From assembly GCA_945883885.1 (NCBI GenBank), contig CAMCYM010000053.1, positions 1-8,872 on the forward strand: a stretch of 8,872 nt of DNA, in the 5' to 3' direction. A program made the position numbers and the translations under genes. The notes beneath the pieces are model-generated. The model had not been told where the DNA came from. It searched no databases and worked only from the letters and a program-made list of their open reading frames with translations. The DNA comes from Chryseobacterium gleum (GTDB lineage Bacteria; Bacteroidota; Bacteroidia; Flavobacteriales_D; Sanyastnellaceae). This document shows, piece after piece, positions 1-8,214 of this stretch (the stretch's first letter is position 1; each line of letters starts with the position of its first letter).

Positions 1-1
1 G

Positions 2-991
2 ACCACGGATGTCGGCAGGGCGGCTGAGGTGCTGCGCGCGGGGGGGCTCGTCGCGATTCCGACGGAGACGGTGTATGGGTTAGCCGGGAACGGGCTGGAC
101 GTGACGGTGATTGAGCGGATTTTCGAGGCCAAACAACGCCCGGCCACGAACCCGCTCATCTTGCATGTCGGGCGACGTGAGGATGTGGAGCGGCTGACGA
201 CGGGCGTGCCGGAACTAGCGCGGGGGCTGATGGATGCATTTTGGCCCGGACCGCTGACGGTGCTGCTCGAAAGGTCCGCGCTGGTGCCCGATGCCGTCAC
301 TGCCGGTGGACCGCGGGTGGCGGTCCGGATGCCCGCTGCCCCCCTTGCCCTCGAACTCCTTCAGCTTCTGGACTTTCCGCTGGCCGCACCGAGCGCGAAC
401 CCGTACACGTACGTCAGCCCGACCCGCGCGGAGCACGTGGTCGCGTCCCTCGGCCCGCGCGTCGACCTCGTCCTCGACGGCGGTCCCTGCAGCTACGGCC
501 TCGAAAGCACGGTCGTAGCCGTTGAGACGGGTCCCGACGGCCGCGACGCCGTCGTCCTATACCGGCCTGGCGCCGTCACCGCCGAAGCCCTGACCGACTT
601 TCTCGCGGGGCGCGCCCCGCTGCTGAGGCACCTTCCCGATGCCGCTGCACCGGCCGCCTCGCCGGGACTCGCCGCCTTGCACTACAGCCCACGGACGCCC
701 GTCACGTTGATTTCTGATTGGGGCGTGGCCACGGATCCGTCCGCACGCCGCCCAGGGTTTCTCGCCTACCGTGCCCTGCCCGCTGGCCTCGCCACCGGCC
801 CCACCGCCCGCATCCTCTCCCCTACCGGCGATCCCGCCGAAGCCGCACGCAACCTCTACGACGCGCTCATCGCCCTCGACGCGGCCGGATGCGACCGCCT
901 GTTCGTCGAATTGCCTCCGGACGAAGGCTTGGGGGCGGTGATGCGGGAGCGGTTAGGCAGAATGGGGAGGGAGGGTGAGGAAACAGGTTGA
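2..991 (+). CDS. L-threonylcarbamoyladenylate synthase, Sua5 type (5' partial)
   Basis: The product should make threonylcarbamoyl-AMP from threonine, bicarbonate and ATP, the first step of the t6A modification at position 37 of ANN-decoding tRNAs, in the cytoplasm. A GTG at 29 could start it, but the frame is open to the left edge and the nine codons before 29 (TTDVGRAAE) read like normal family sequence, so the true start is probably outside the window. Numbering from the GTG, the YrdC-like domain covers about 1-190: PTETVYGL (11-18), KQRPATNPLI (35-44), PGPLTVLL (73-80), PSAN (121-124), YGLESTVV (156-163) and YRPGAVT (178-184). The linker SPGLAALHYSP (211-221) and a C-terminal Sua5 domain (about 225-310, with AARNLYDAL and PPDEGLG) make it the long Sua5 form, not the short TsaC form. 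The last residues (GREGEETG) run into a hexamer repeat and look non-homologous. The neighbouring ATPase gene converges on it. Confidence 0.93.
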   Translation, partial: TTDVGRAAEVLRAGGLVAIPTETVYGLAGNGLDVTVIERIFEAKQRPATNPLILHVGRREDVERLTTGVPELARGLMDAFWPGPLTVLLERSALVPDAVTAGGPRVAVRMPAAPLALELLQLLDFPLAAPSANPYTYVSPTRAEHVVASLGPRVDLVLDGGPCSYGLESTVVAVETGPDGRDAVVLYRPGAVTAEALTDFLAGRAPLLRHLPDAAAPAASPGLAALHYSPRTPVTLISDWGVATDPSARRPGFLAYRALPAGLATGPTARILSPTGDPAEAARNLYDALIALDAAGCDRLFVELPPDEGLGAVMRERLGRMGREGEETG

Positions 992-1016
992 GAACGAGGT
1001 TGAGGTTGGGGTTGAG
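987..1016 (+). repeat. Degenerate GTTGAG hexamer array
   Basis: Five consecutive hexamers read GTTGAG, AACGAG, GTTGAG, GTTGGG, GTTGAG. The first unit supplies the stop codon of the Sua5 gene (TGA at 989-991). The array faces a related but opposite-strand array about 100 bases downstream (AAACTC units, that is GAGTTT on the other strand). This is seen directly. Whether it is a dispersed element of this genome cannot be judged from one window. Confidence 0.7.
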
Positions 1017-1021
1017 GGCGC

Positions 1022-1061
1022 CGCTGCGCGGTTTAACAGTGTGAGGCGCGGCTGCGCAGCG
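1022..1061. terminator. Possible hairpin between convergent genes
   Basis: CGCTGCGC at 1022-1029 is the exact reverse complement of GCGCAGCG at 1054-1061, giving an 8-base-pair GC-rich stem with a 24-base loop. It sits between the ends of the Sua5 and ATPase genes, where a two-way terminator would be expected. There is no T-tract after either arm, so it is not a typical intrinsic terminator. It may instead be the core of a small repeat element together with the hexamer arrays on each side. Confidence 0.3.
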
Positions 1062-1095
1062 AAGGATTGAGGTCGATGTCAACGAGCAACGAGAT

Positions 1096-3492
<2,397 letters not shown>

Positions 3493-3573
3493 GCCGGGAA
3501 GGTAGCCCCGCCGCGGCGCACAAAAAAAATGTGTGACTTGCCGTGTCGCAGCCCTCCGCTGAACCTTCCGCGC
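3493..3573. promoter_or_regulatory. Divergent promoter region with A-tract palindrome
   Basis: These 81 bases separate the starts of the ATPase (-) and the small exported protein (+), so both promoters should lie here. The visible structure is CACA, a run of A, then TGTG (3519-3533), an inverted repeat around an A-tract that could bend DNA or bind a regulator. I found no convincing Bacteroidota -7 box (TAnnTTTG) on either strand. Function is inferred from position only. Confidence 0.35.
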
Positions 3574-4128
3574 ATGAAATACCTCCTCCTGTTTTTCGCG
3601 CTGTTCTTCGGGCTCTCTGCCGAGGCCCAAACGCTTCGCTTCGAAGCCGATACGGTCTTCTCAGCCCGCAACGACGTCCGCTTTCACCACGCTTCTGTGG
3701 CGCTCCAACCCTTCGAAGACGGCTCCCTCGGTGTGGTCCTCTCTCCAATCAAAGAGTTGAACGATTGGGAGCGCGCGCGCGTCCAGCAGTATCTGAGCTC
3801 TCTCCCCCAATTCCGCGGTCGGGCCATGCGCTGGGCGGATGCCCCCGTCGGCGCTCCTTTTGCAGTGCGTGCGCAGTATCCTTCACGAAACGCAGGAACT
3901 CCAATGAATTCACTTGACCAAGCTGGACGTAGCCTCATGGCCGCGCCATTCCTCGGATTGGGTGGAGTAGCAATCGCTACTATGAGCAGCTTCAGCGACA
4001 GTCCCGATGCAGCACTGGTCTTTGGAGTGGCCGGCGGACTCGCGAGTTTGGTGTCCTTTGTGCGCGGCTGCACTTTTTTGATACGAGCCGGCAAAGAACT
4101 CGAGGCAGCGAAGGTGCAACAGCCCTGA
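3574..4128 (+). CDS. Exported or membrane protein of unknown function
   Basis: I do not recognise this 184-residue protein. The start is placed at the ATG at 3574 because it begins a clear signal peptide: MKYLLLFFALFFGLSAEAQ, with a likely signal peptidase I cut after AEA or AEAQ. Earlier in-frame starts (3439, 3529) would put Pro-rich or Cys-rich shadow sequence before it. Residues 20-110 are a soluble, mostly polar domain. Two hydrophobic segments follow at about 122-140 and 146-170, rich in Gly and Ala like a hairpin of membrane helices, and the charged tail ends KELEAAKVQQP. The expected form is thus a periplasmic domain anchored in the inner membrane. It is transcribed away from the ATPase and does not overlap the kinase gene downstream (92 bases to its start). 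Base composition falls from GC-rich in the first half to more mixed in the second, marking the left edge of the low-GC patch. Confidence 0.7.
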   Translation: MKYLLLFFALFFGLSAEAQTLRFEADTVFSARNDVRFHHASVALQPFEDGSLGVVLSPIKELNDWERARVQQYLSSLPQFRGRAMRWADAPVGAPFAVRAQYPSRNAGTPMNSLDQAGRSLMAAPFLGLGGVAIATMSSFSDSPDAALVFGVAGGLASLVSFVRGCTFLIRAGKELEAAKVQQP

Positions 4129-4220
4129 ATACATAGCGGCATAGCTCGACGAACTCCTAAAATCCGACTTTGTTCCCTGGTAGAGATTCATATCCACCGC
4201 CGGCACTTATTTTTCACCTC

Positions 4221-4802
4221 GTGAAACAGCTCTACGTCATCGCGGGCCCGAATGGCGCAGGGAAGACCACCGCGACTTTTACCATGCTACCGGGCGTACT
4301 GGATTGGCCTGAATTCGTGAACGCAGATGAAATTGCTCGCGGCATCTCACCTTTTCATCCGGAGCGTTTAGGCCTTCAAGCGGGAAGACTAATGCTCCTT
4401 AGAATTCATGAGCTACTCGAAAGGGGAGAATCATTTGCATTTGAAACAACCTTGTCATCAAAGAGTTACGGCCCGTTTATTCAGAATGCCCAGAAACAAG
4501 GTTATTCGGTAACCCTCCTTTTTTTCTATCTAAAATCTCCCGAGATTGCCATAGAAAGAGTCTCCTTAAGAGTGCGGGAAGGCGGTCATTTCATTCCTGA
4601 TGATGTCGTGCGACGACGCTATGAGTCAGGTTTAAGAAACTTGTTCGGTATCTTTATCCATGCAGTGGATAGTTGGTTTGTCATCAATAACTCGCAGTGT
4701 GACTACAATGTAATTGCGAGAGGCCAAAACGGACGCACTACAGTGGTGGATGAAATGACGTGGTCTCAAATCACGAAACGCTACAGCAATGGACTTGGAT
4801 GA
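4221..4802 (+). CDS. Zeta-toxin-like P-loop kinase
   Basis: A 193-residue protein of the zeta toxin/AAA family. Classical zeta toxins phosphorylate UDP-N-acetylglucosamine and so block cell-wall synthesis; the substrate of this branch is not established. The start is taken as GTG at 4221 because KQLYVIAGPNGAGKTT then begins at residue 2, as is usual; the frame opens at a TTG at 4170, but the added residues are Pro-rich and unlike the family. Motifs: Walker A GPNGAGKTT (9-17), NADEIARG (34-41), FETTLSS (74-80), the Arg-rich stretch RVREGGHFIPDDVVRRRY (117-134) expected to hold the lid/phosphate-binding Arg residues, and INNS (155-158). All key elements are present, so it is probably active. 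It overlaps the next small gene by 14 bases, implying coupled translation. Codon use is clearly more AT-rich than in the flanking ATPase and TetR genes, suggesting acquisition by transfer. Confidence 0.88.
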   Translation: MKQLYVIAGPNGAGKTTATFTMLPGVLDWPEFVNADEIARGISPFHPERLGLQAGRLMLLRIHELLERGESFAFETTLSSKSYGPFIQNAQKQGYSVTLLFFYLKSPEIAIERVSLRVREGGHFIPDDVVRRRYESGLRNLFGIFIHAVDSWFVINNSQCDYNVIARGQNGRTTVVDEMTWSQITKRYSNGLG

Positions 4803-4983
4803 ATTGGAAGCTGCGATCATGCGAGGTTTGGAGTTGACGCGGGTGCGCCTCATTGCCTACAAGCGATACAAGGGAACACCCATTGTCGTGATGCATGAAG
4901 GAAAAATTCTCCACGTGAGTCCGGACGAATACGAACGCGGCGCACCATTCGACGCATCTCCATCGGAAGAAGGCGCCGCGTAG
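4789..4983 (+). CDS. Small protein coupled to zeta-like kinase, putative antitoxin
   Basis: A 64-residue acidic-ended protein starting at ATG 4789, inside the last codons of the kinase gene in another frame (14-base overlap). It has an N-terminal helix (DELEAAIMRGLELTRVRLIAYKRYK, read as residues 4 to 28 in two pieces), then a short extended segment TPIVVMHEGKILHVSPDEY and a disordered acidic tail. I recall similar small proteins with a 'T/SPhVVhxxGKIhxhxP' core beside this type of kinase in Bacteroidota and cyanobacteria, but cannot verify that here. From position and size it is the likely antitoxin or partner. In the classical epsilon-zeta system the antitoxin gene comes first; here it is second, so this would be a different arrangement. 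Existence as a gene is well supported by the overlap; the antitoxin role is inference. Confidence 0.72.
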   Translation: MDLDELEAAIMRGLELTRVRLIAYKRYKGTPIVVMHEGKILHVSPDEYERGAPFDASPSEEGAA

Positions 4984-4998
4984 TTTTCACACAGATTA

Positions 4999-5055
4999 AC
5001 AGGCTTACCCGCACAAAATAATAGTAATGCTATCGAAATTTGTGGGCAAACCTGT
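4999..5055. promoter_or_regulatory. Nested inverted repeat, candidate TetR operator
   Basis: Three paired arms share almost the same centre near 5027: ACAGG (4999-5003) with CCTGT (5051-5055); CACAAA (5012-5017) with TTTGTG (5039-5044), extended by flanking C and G with one bulged base; and ATAG (5021-5024) with CTAT (5030-5033). The TetR start codon follows 3 bases after the last arm. TetR proteins usually repress their own operon through a palindrome in the promoter, so this is a good candidate operator. As RNA it would also fold into a hairpin in the leader of the message. The rest of the 75 bases between the putative antitoxin and TetR holds nothing else I can name. Confidence 0.5.
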
Positions 5056-5058
5056 CAC

Positions 5059-5739
5059 ATGGACGGCTACACCATCGCCCCGAATGCGGGGCTCTACCTG
5101 AAAGACCCCGCCGGCAGCGAGCTCGGAAGGCGCATCGTGGCCGACGCGACCGCACTCCTGGAGCAGCAGGGCTTCGAGGCGTTTACCTTCCGGAAACTCG
5201 CGGCGGCCATGGGTTCGACCGAGGCCACCATGTACCGGTATTTTGAGAACAAGCATCGGTTGTTGCTGTACCTCGTGAACGGATACTGGGCCGGGCTCGA
5301 GTTGCGCATGATCCACAGCTTCGCGGCGGCGCACAGCCCGGAGGCGAAGTTGCGGGGGGCGCTGGCGCTGCTGAGCGAGGAGGCACCGGCGGGGGCGCCG
5401 TTTGCGGGGGTGGATGGGGCGGTATTGCACCGGCTCGTGGTGGCGGAGGCGCCGAAGGTTTGGCTCACAAAGGAAGTGGACGACGAGAATCGGGAAGGTT
5501 TCTTCCTGGGATACAAGCGGTTGTGCGGCCACCTTGCGGACCTCATCGCCGCCGTGGCGCCCGGATACGCCTTCCCCCGTTCGCTCGCGGCGACGGCGGT
5601 GGAGGCCAGCCACGCGCAGCCCTACTTCGCGCGGCACCTCCCCCGGCTGTCGGACTTGCCCGAGGCGTCCCACGGCCGAGAGCTGGAAGCGTTCCTGCAA
5701 GGCCTTGTGTTTCACACCGCCGGCGCAACCCTGACCTGA
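5059..5739 (+). CDS. TetR/AcrR family transcriptional regulator
   Basis: A 226-residue DNA-binding repressor candidate. The ATG at 5059 gives an N-terminus (IAPNAGLYLKDPAGSELGRR) like those I recall for Bacteroidota TetR proteins next to exporters. The helix-turn-helix domain spans about 22-70: a first helix GRRIVADATALLEQQGFEAF, then TFRKLAAAMGSTEATMYRYF, ending with the hallmark YRYFENKHRLL (59-69). The remainder is an all-helical ligand-sensing and dimer domain with no signal or membrane segment. Its stop codon is one base before the ATG of the ABC exporter gene, so the two form an operon, and TetR presumably controls the exporter through the palindrome upstream. The regulator is fully intact although the exporter behind it is broken. 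Composition returns to GC-rich here, marking the right end of the low-GC patch. Confidence 0.92.
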   Translation: MDGYTIAPNAGLYLKDPAGSELGRRIVADATALLEQQGFEAFTFRKLAAAMGSTEATMYRYFENKHRLLLYLVNGYWAGLELRMIHSFAAAHSPEAKLRGALALLSEEAPAGAPFAGVDGAVLHRLVVAEAPKVWLTKEVDDENREGFFLGYKRLCGHLADLIAAVAPGYAFPRSLAATAVEASHAQPYFARHLPRLSDLPEASHGRELEAFLQGLVFHTAGATLT

Positions 5740-5740
5740 A

Positions 5741-6403
5741 ATGGACGCCACCACATATACCGGAAGGCCCCGGCCGTTGCTGCGGCTCGCCCGGATGTTC
5801 GCGCGGGACCGCAGGGACATTCTGTACGTCTACGGCTACGGCGCATTCAATGGACTCGTCGCGCTGTCGCTGCCGATGGGCATCCAGGCCATCGTGGGAC
5901 TCATCCTCGCCGGGCGAGTGAGCACGAGTTGGATCATCCTGACGGCGGTGGTGACGCTGGGCATCGTCCTGTCCGGACTGCTGCAGGTCATTCAGTTGAG
6001 CATCACCGAAGTGCTTCAGCAGCGGGTGTTTACGCGGGCGGCCTTCGACTTCGCTTACCGGATTCCGCGGTTCAGGAGCGATGCGGTGCGCGACTTGTAC
6101 GCGCCGGAACTCGTGAACCGCTTTTTCGACACGCTCAACGTACAGAAGGGCTTGTCGAAGCTGCTACTCGATTTCTCGTCATCTGCGCTCCAAATTTTGT
6201 TTGGCCTCCTCCTGCTGAGTTTCTACCACCCCTTCTTCATCTTTTTCGGCATCGCGCTGCTCGCGGTGCTCGCCGGAATCGTGGCCGTCACGGGCAGGTG
6301 GGGGCTCGCTTCCAGCCTGAAAGAGAGCAGCTGGAAGTACGAAGTGGCGCACTGGCTCGAGGAGCTCGCCCGCGGGATGCGCTGGAAGCCGAGCAGGATG
6401 TAG
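5741..6403 (+). pseudogene. ABC exporter membrane domain, truncated remnant
   Basis: The reading frame begins one base after the TetR stop and encodes the N-terminal half of a HlyB/MsbA-like half-transporter. Membrane segments lie near residues 29-56, 63-84, 148-162 and 164-184. The cytoplasmic parts look typical: ALSLPMGIQAIVGLI (41-55), ELVNRFFDTLNVQKGLSKLL (123-142), and SSLKESSWKYEVAHWLEELAR (191-211, given here by its ends S191 and R211). Homology stops at about residue 212; the eight or so residues before the stop at 6401-6403 are out-of-frame TolC sequence. A full protein is about 550-580 residues. The last membrane helices and the whole ATP-binding domain (Walker A, signature LSGGQ, Walker B) are absent, so the product cannot pump. 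There is no transposon or stop-riddled decay; the gene is simply cut off at the junction with the TolC fragment. Confidence 0.85.
6368..6385 (+). other. Deletion (or misassembly) junction ABC::TolC
   Basis: In the frame of the ABC gene the sequence is family-like up to ELARG (to about 6376). In the next frame it becomes family-like for TolC from DALEAEQDVAELELRL (from 6376). No unrelated sequence lies between them, so the breakpoint is within about 15 bases of 6376. The two parts are in different frames, so this is not a functional fusion. The exact breakpoint and any microhomology cannot be seen without the intact locus. Confidence 0.7.
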
Positions 6404-6873
6404 CGGAACTGGAACTGCGGTTGCGCAGGGAAGCGCTGAAGCCGGTCGTAAATGCCGAGTGGTCCTATTTGCAGGGGGTCGAGGACGCGGGGTCGGCGGT
6501 TTCGCTGGTGGCCAGTATGCCGCTGTTTTTGAGGAAGGAGCGGGCGCAGGTACGCCTCGGCGCCATCGCCACCGAGCGGATTGCGCTGGAGCAGGAAGCC
6601 CTCGGCATGCAATGGAGGGCCGCGGTGGAAGCGGAAGCCCGAGCGCTCTCCGACCGTGCCCGCACGTTGAACGCCGCTCGCGCTGCCGCGGCGGCCGCAA
6701 AAACCCTGCTCGACGCAGAAACCACCCGGTTCAACGCCGGCGAAAGCTCTGTATTCCTGCTGATTGCGCGGGAAACTGCTTGGCTGGAGGCAGAGCGCGC
6801 GGCAGCCGATGCAGAGGCCGACGCCATGCTCGCCGCCCGCCGGCTTGACTTCAGGACCTACCGGTGGGAATGA
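6376..6873 (+). pseudogene. TolC-family outer membrane factor, C-terminal remnant
   Basis: About 165 codons in the frame ending at the TGA at 6871-6873. Recognisable TolC-like parts are the helix DALEAEQDVAELELRLRREA, the strand ALKPVVNAEWSYL, the second membrane strand region VSLVASMPLFLRKERAQ, and a long Ala/Glu/Arg coiled-coil helix ending in RFNAGESSVFLLIARETAWLE (given by key residues F, GESS, RET) and AERAAADAEADAMLAARRL. TolC proteins have two such halves; here the signal peptide and first half are missing and there is no sensible start codon. The open frame extends left to 5929, but that part is the out-of-frame shadow of the ABC gene. It was presumably the last gene of a TetR-ABC-adaptor-TolC exporter operon. 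It is not expected to make a product. The WYL regulator gene ends 12 bases further on, in the opposite direction. Confidence 0.82.
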
Positions 6874-6885
6874 TCAGCGTGCCAC

Positions 6886-7839
6886 TCAGCGGCCGAGGGC
6901 CGCGATGAGGGCGGAGTCGCCGAGCACCTTCACGTGCCCGTCGTCAAATCCTTGGATGAACCGCACGGCGGGCCGGTAGTCCGCGACGGGAGCCTTCACC
7001 GCATAGCGCTCCGGCTCGAGACCGGGCGTGATGTAGGCCGCAGAAAGCGGGTATTCGCTGCGCAAGAACAGCATCGCACGCATGCTCAAGTCGAGATGGA
7101 TCGTCGGCGGAACAGGCCGTGCTGCCGCGCGGGTCGGTTTGCGCCCGAGCACCGGCGGAGGGGTGTGCAGCGCGAACCCGAAGAGGTCCGGCGGTGGCGC
7201 CGTATGCCGCGACGAGAACCGCATGGGCGCATCGAGCACCTCGACGTCGGCGATGCGGTCGATCCGGAAGTACTTGTTCTCCGAAGCGGCGATGTCGTAG
7301 GCCGCAAGAAACACCGCCTGACCGTGCAGTTCGACGGGCTCGACGACGCGGTCTGACACCCGGCCGCTGTGCGCGCTGTGGTACGACTTGAGCAGCACCT
7401 GCTTGCGCTCGGCCATGGCTCGGGCGAGGGAGGCGAGCACTGCTGCGCGCCCTGCGCGCGCCAAATCCTCCGCAGCCGCCCCCACTTCGCTGTACAGCTT
7501 GAGCTTGCGCAGCACCGACCCGGACTCTTCACGACCCGGAAACACTGACTCCAGCGCCGCAGCCACCAGCTCCGCCTCCCCCCGCGTAAACGACTCCCGA
7601 AGTTCCTCCCCTTCGATGAACATCCCACCGTACGCCGTTTTGCCGATGGAGTACCCCACCGAATCCAGCAGGTTCAGGTACCGGTACACGCTGCGCGGGC
7701 TCGTCTCGAGAAAGCGCGCGAGATCCTCCACCGTGCGATACGGCTGCAACTTGAGCAACTTCACGAGTTGCAGCACCCGGTAGAGCCGGTGCTGATTGAA
7801 GTCCTCTTTGACGCGACGGGTCGTTCCTTTTGCGGGCAT
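6886..7839 (-). CDS. WYL-domain transcriptional regulator with N-terminal HTH
   Basis: A 317-residue cytoplasmic regulator. The start is put at the ATG at 7839 (MPAKGTTRRVKEDFNQHR); the frame runs on to 7899, but the extra 20 residues do not look like the family. The N-terminal winged helix (about 18-75) has RTVEDLARFLETSPRSVYRYLNLLDSVGY as the recognition core (T36, S50, R53, Y61-region). The WYL domain (about 148-205) shows VEPVELHGQAVFLAAYD and the typical closing FRIDRI (191-196); the WYL triplet itself reads VFLAAY, a common variation. A C-terminal WCX-like extension (about 245-310) holds RYAVKAPVADYRPAVRFIQGF. Such proteins sense nucleic-acid or small ligands and control defence, DNA-damage or metabolic genes. 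No such operon is adjacent: the downstream neighbour is a broken TolC and the upstream neighbour is divergent. Its targets are therefore unknown; self-regulation or control of the repeat-protein gene is possible. Confidence 0.88.
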   Translation of the reverse strand: MPAKGTTRRVKEDFNQHRLYRVLQLVKLLKLQPYRTVEDLARFLETSPRSVYRYLNLLDSVGYSIGKTAYGGMFIEGEELRESFTRGEAELVAAALESVFPGREESGSVLRKLKLYSEVGAAAEDLARAGRAAVLASLARAMAERKQVLLKSYHSAHSGRVSDRVVEPVELHGQAVFLAAYDIAASENKYFRIDRIADVEVLDAPMRFSSRHTAPPPDLFGFALHTPPPVLGRKPTRAAARPVPPTIHLDLSMRAMLFLRSEYPLSAAYITPGLEPERYAVKAPVADYRPAVRFIQGFDDGHVKVLGDSALIAALGR

Positions 7840-8214
7840 GCGGAGGGCTTTTTTTGCCAAACCGACAGCAAACGAACAGAAAGAATGCTCACCAAACAAT
7901 GATTTGACCTAATGTGACAATTTATTTTCTAAAAAAAATACCCAACCCACATGTTTACAGACATTTACAGCCACACTCTCAACAACCACATCTGAACCCA
8001 TCTGCACGACATCGATTTCAGCATCACAAAAAGCATGCTTCAACCTCCCGCCCGGAATTGTGTGAACCTATGTGTCAAAAAATGATTGTTATATCAAGTC
8101 ATGAATTCATTAAAATGCTCTTATACTGCAAATTAAGCGATTGTAAAATACAACCCAAAAAGTTTTCATATTCCATTGATATCGTTTTAGATTTACTTCA
8201 CCAAATCCGCAGCA
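7840..8214. promoter_or_regulatory. 375-base AT-rich intergenic region between divergent genes
   Basis: Strongly AT-rich against GC-rich neighbours, with no credible gene. It must hold the promoters of the WYL regulator (-) and the secreted repeat protein (+). Visible items: a T7 run at 7849-7855 framed by GGC and GCC; the direct repeat TTTACAG at 7954-7960 and 7964-7970, spaced 10 bases (one helical turn); the 10-base palindrome ATGAATTCAT at 8101-8110; and two related stretches ACCTAATGTGACA (7907-7919) and ACCTATGTGTCAA (8068-8080). I could not find a clear TAnnTTTG box at a sensible distance. The roles of these sites are unproven. Confidence 0.4.

Noticed and set aside
3493..3630. N-terminal extension of the ATPase by 46 residues
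   Set aside because: The extension is charged, lacks family similarity, and overlaps the signal peptide of the divergent gene; the ATG at 3492 gives the normal family start.
4170..4220. Earlier TTG start for the zeta-like kinase
   Set aside because: It would add Pro-rich residues before the usual KQLYVIAGPNGAGKTT beginning; GTG at 4221 fits the family.
5005..5820. A 271-codon frame on the - strand opposite TetR
   Set aside because: Arg/Gln-rich shadow, no motif; the + strand TetR is unmistakable.
5929..6375. First half of the long frame that ends in TolC, as a real protein
   Set aside because: This part is the +2 shadow of the ABC membrane domain; only the part after about 6376 resembles TolC.
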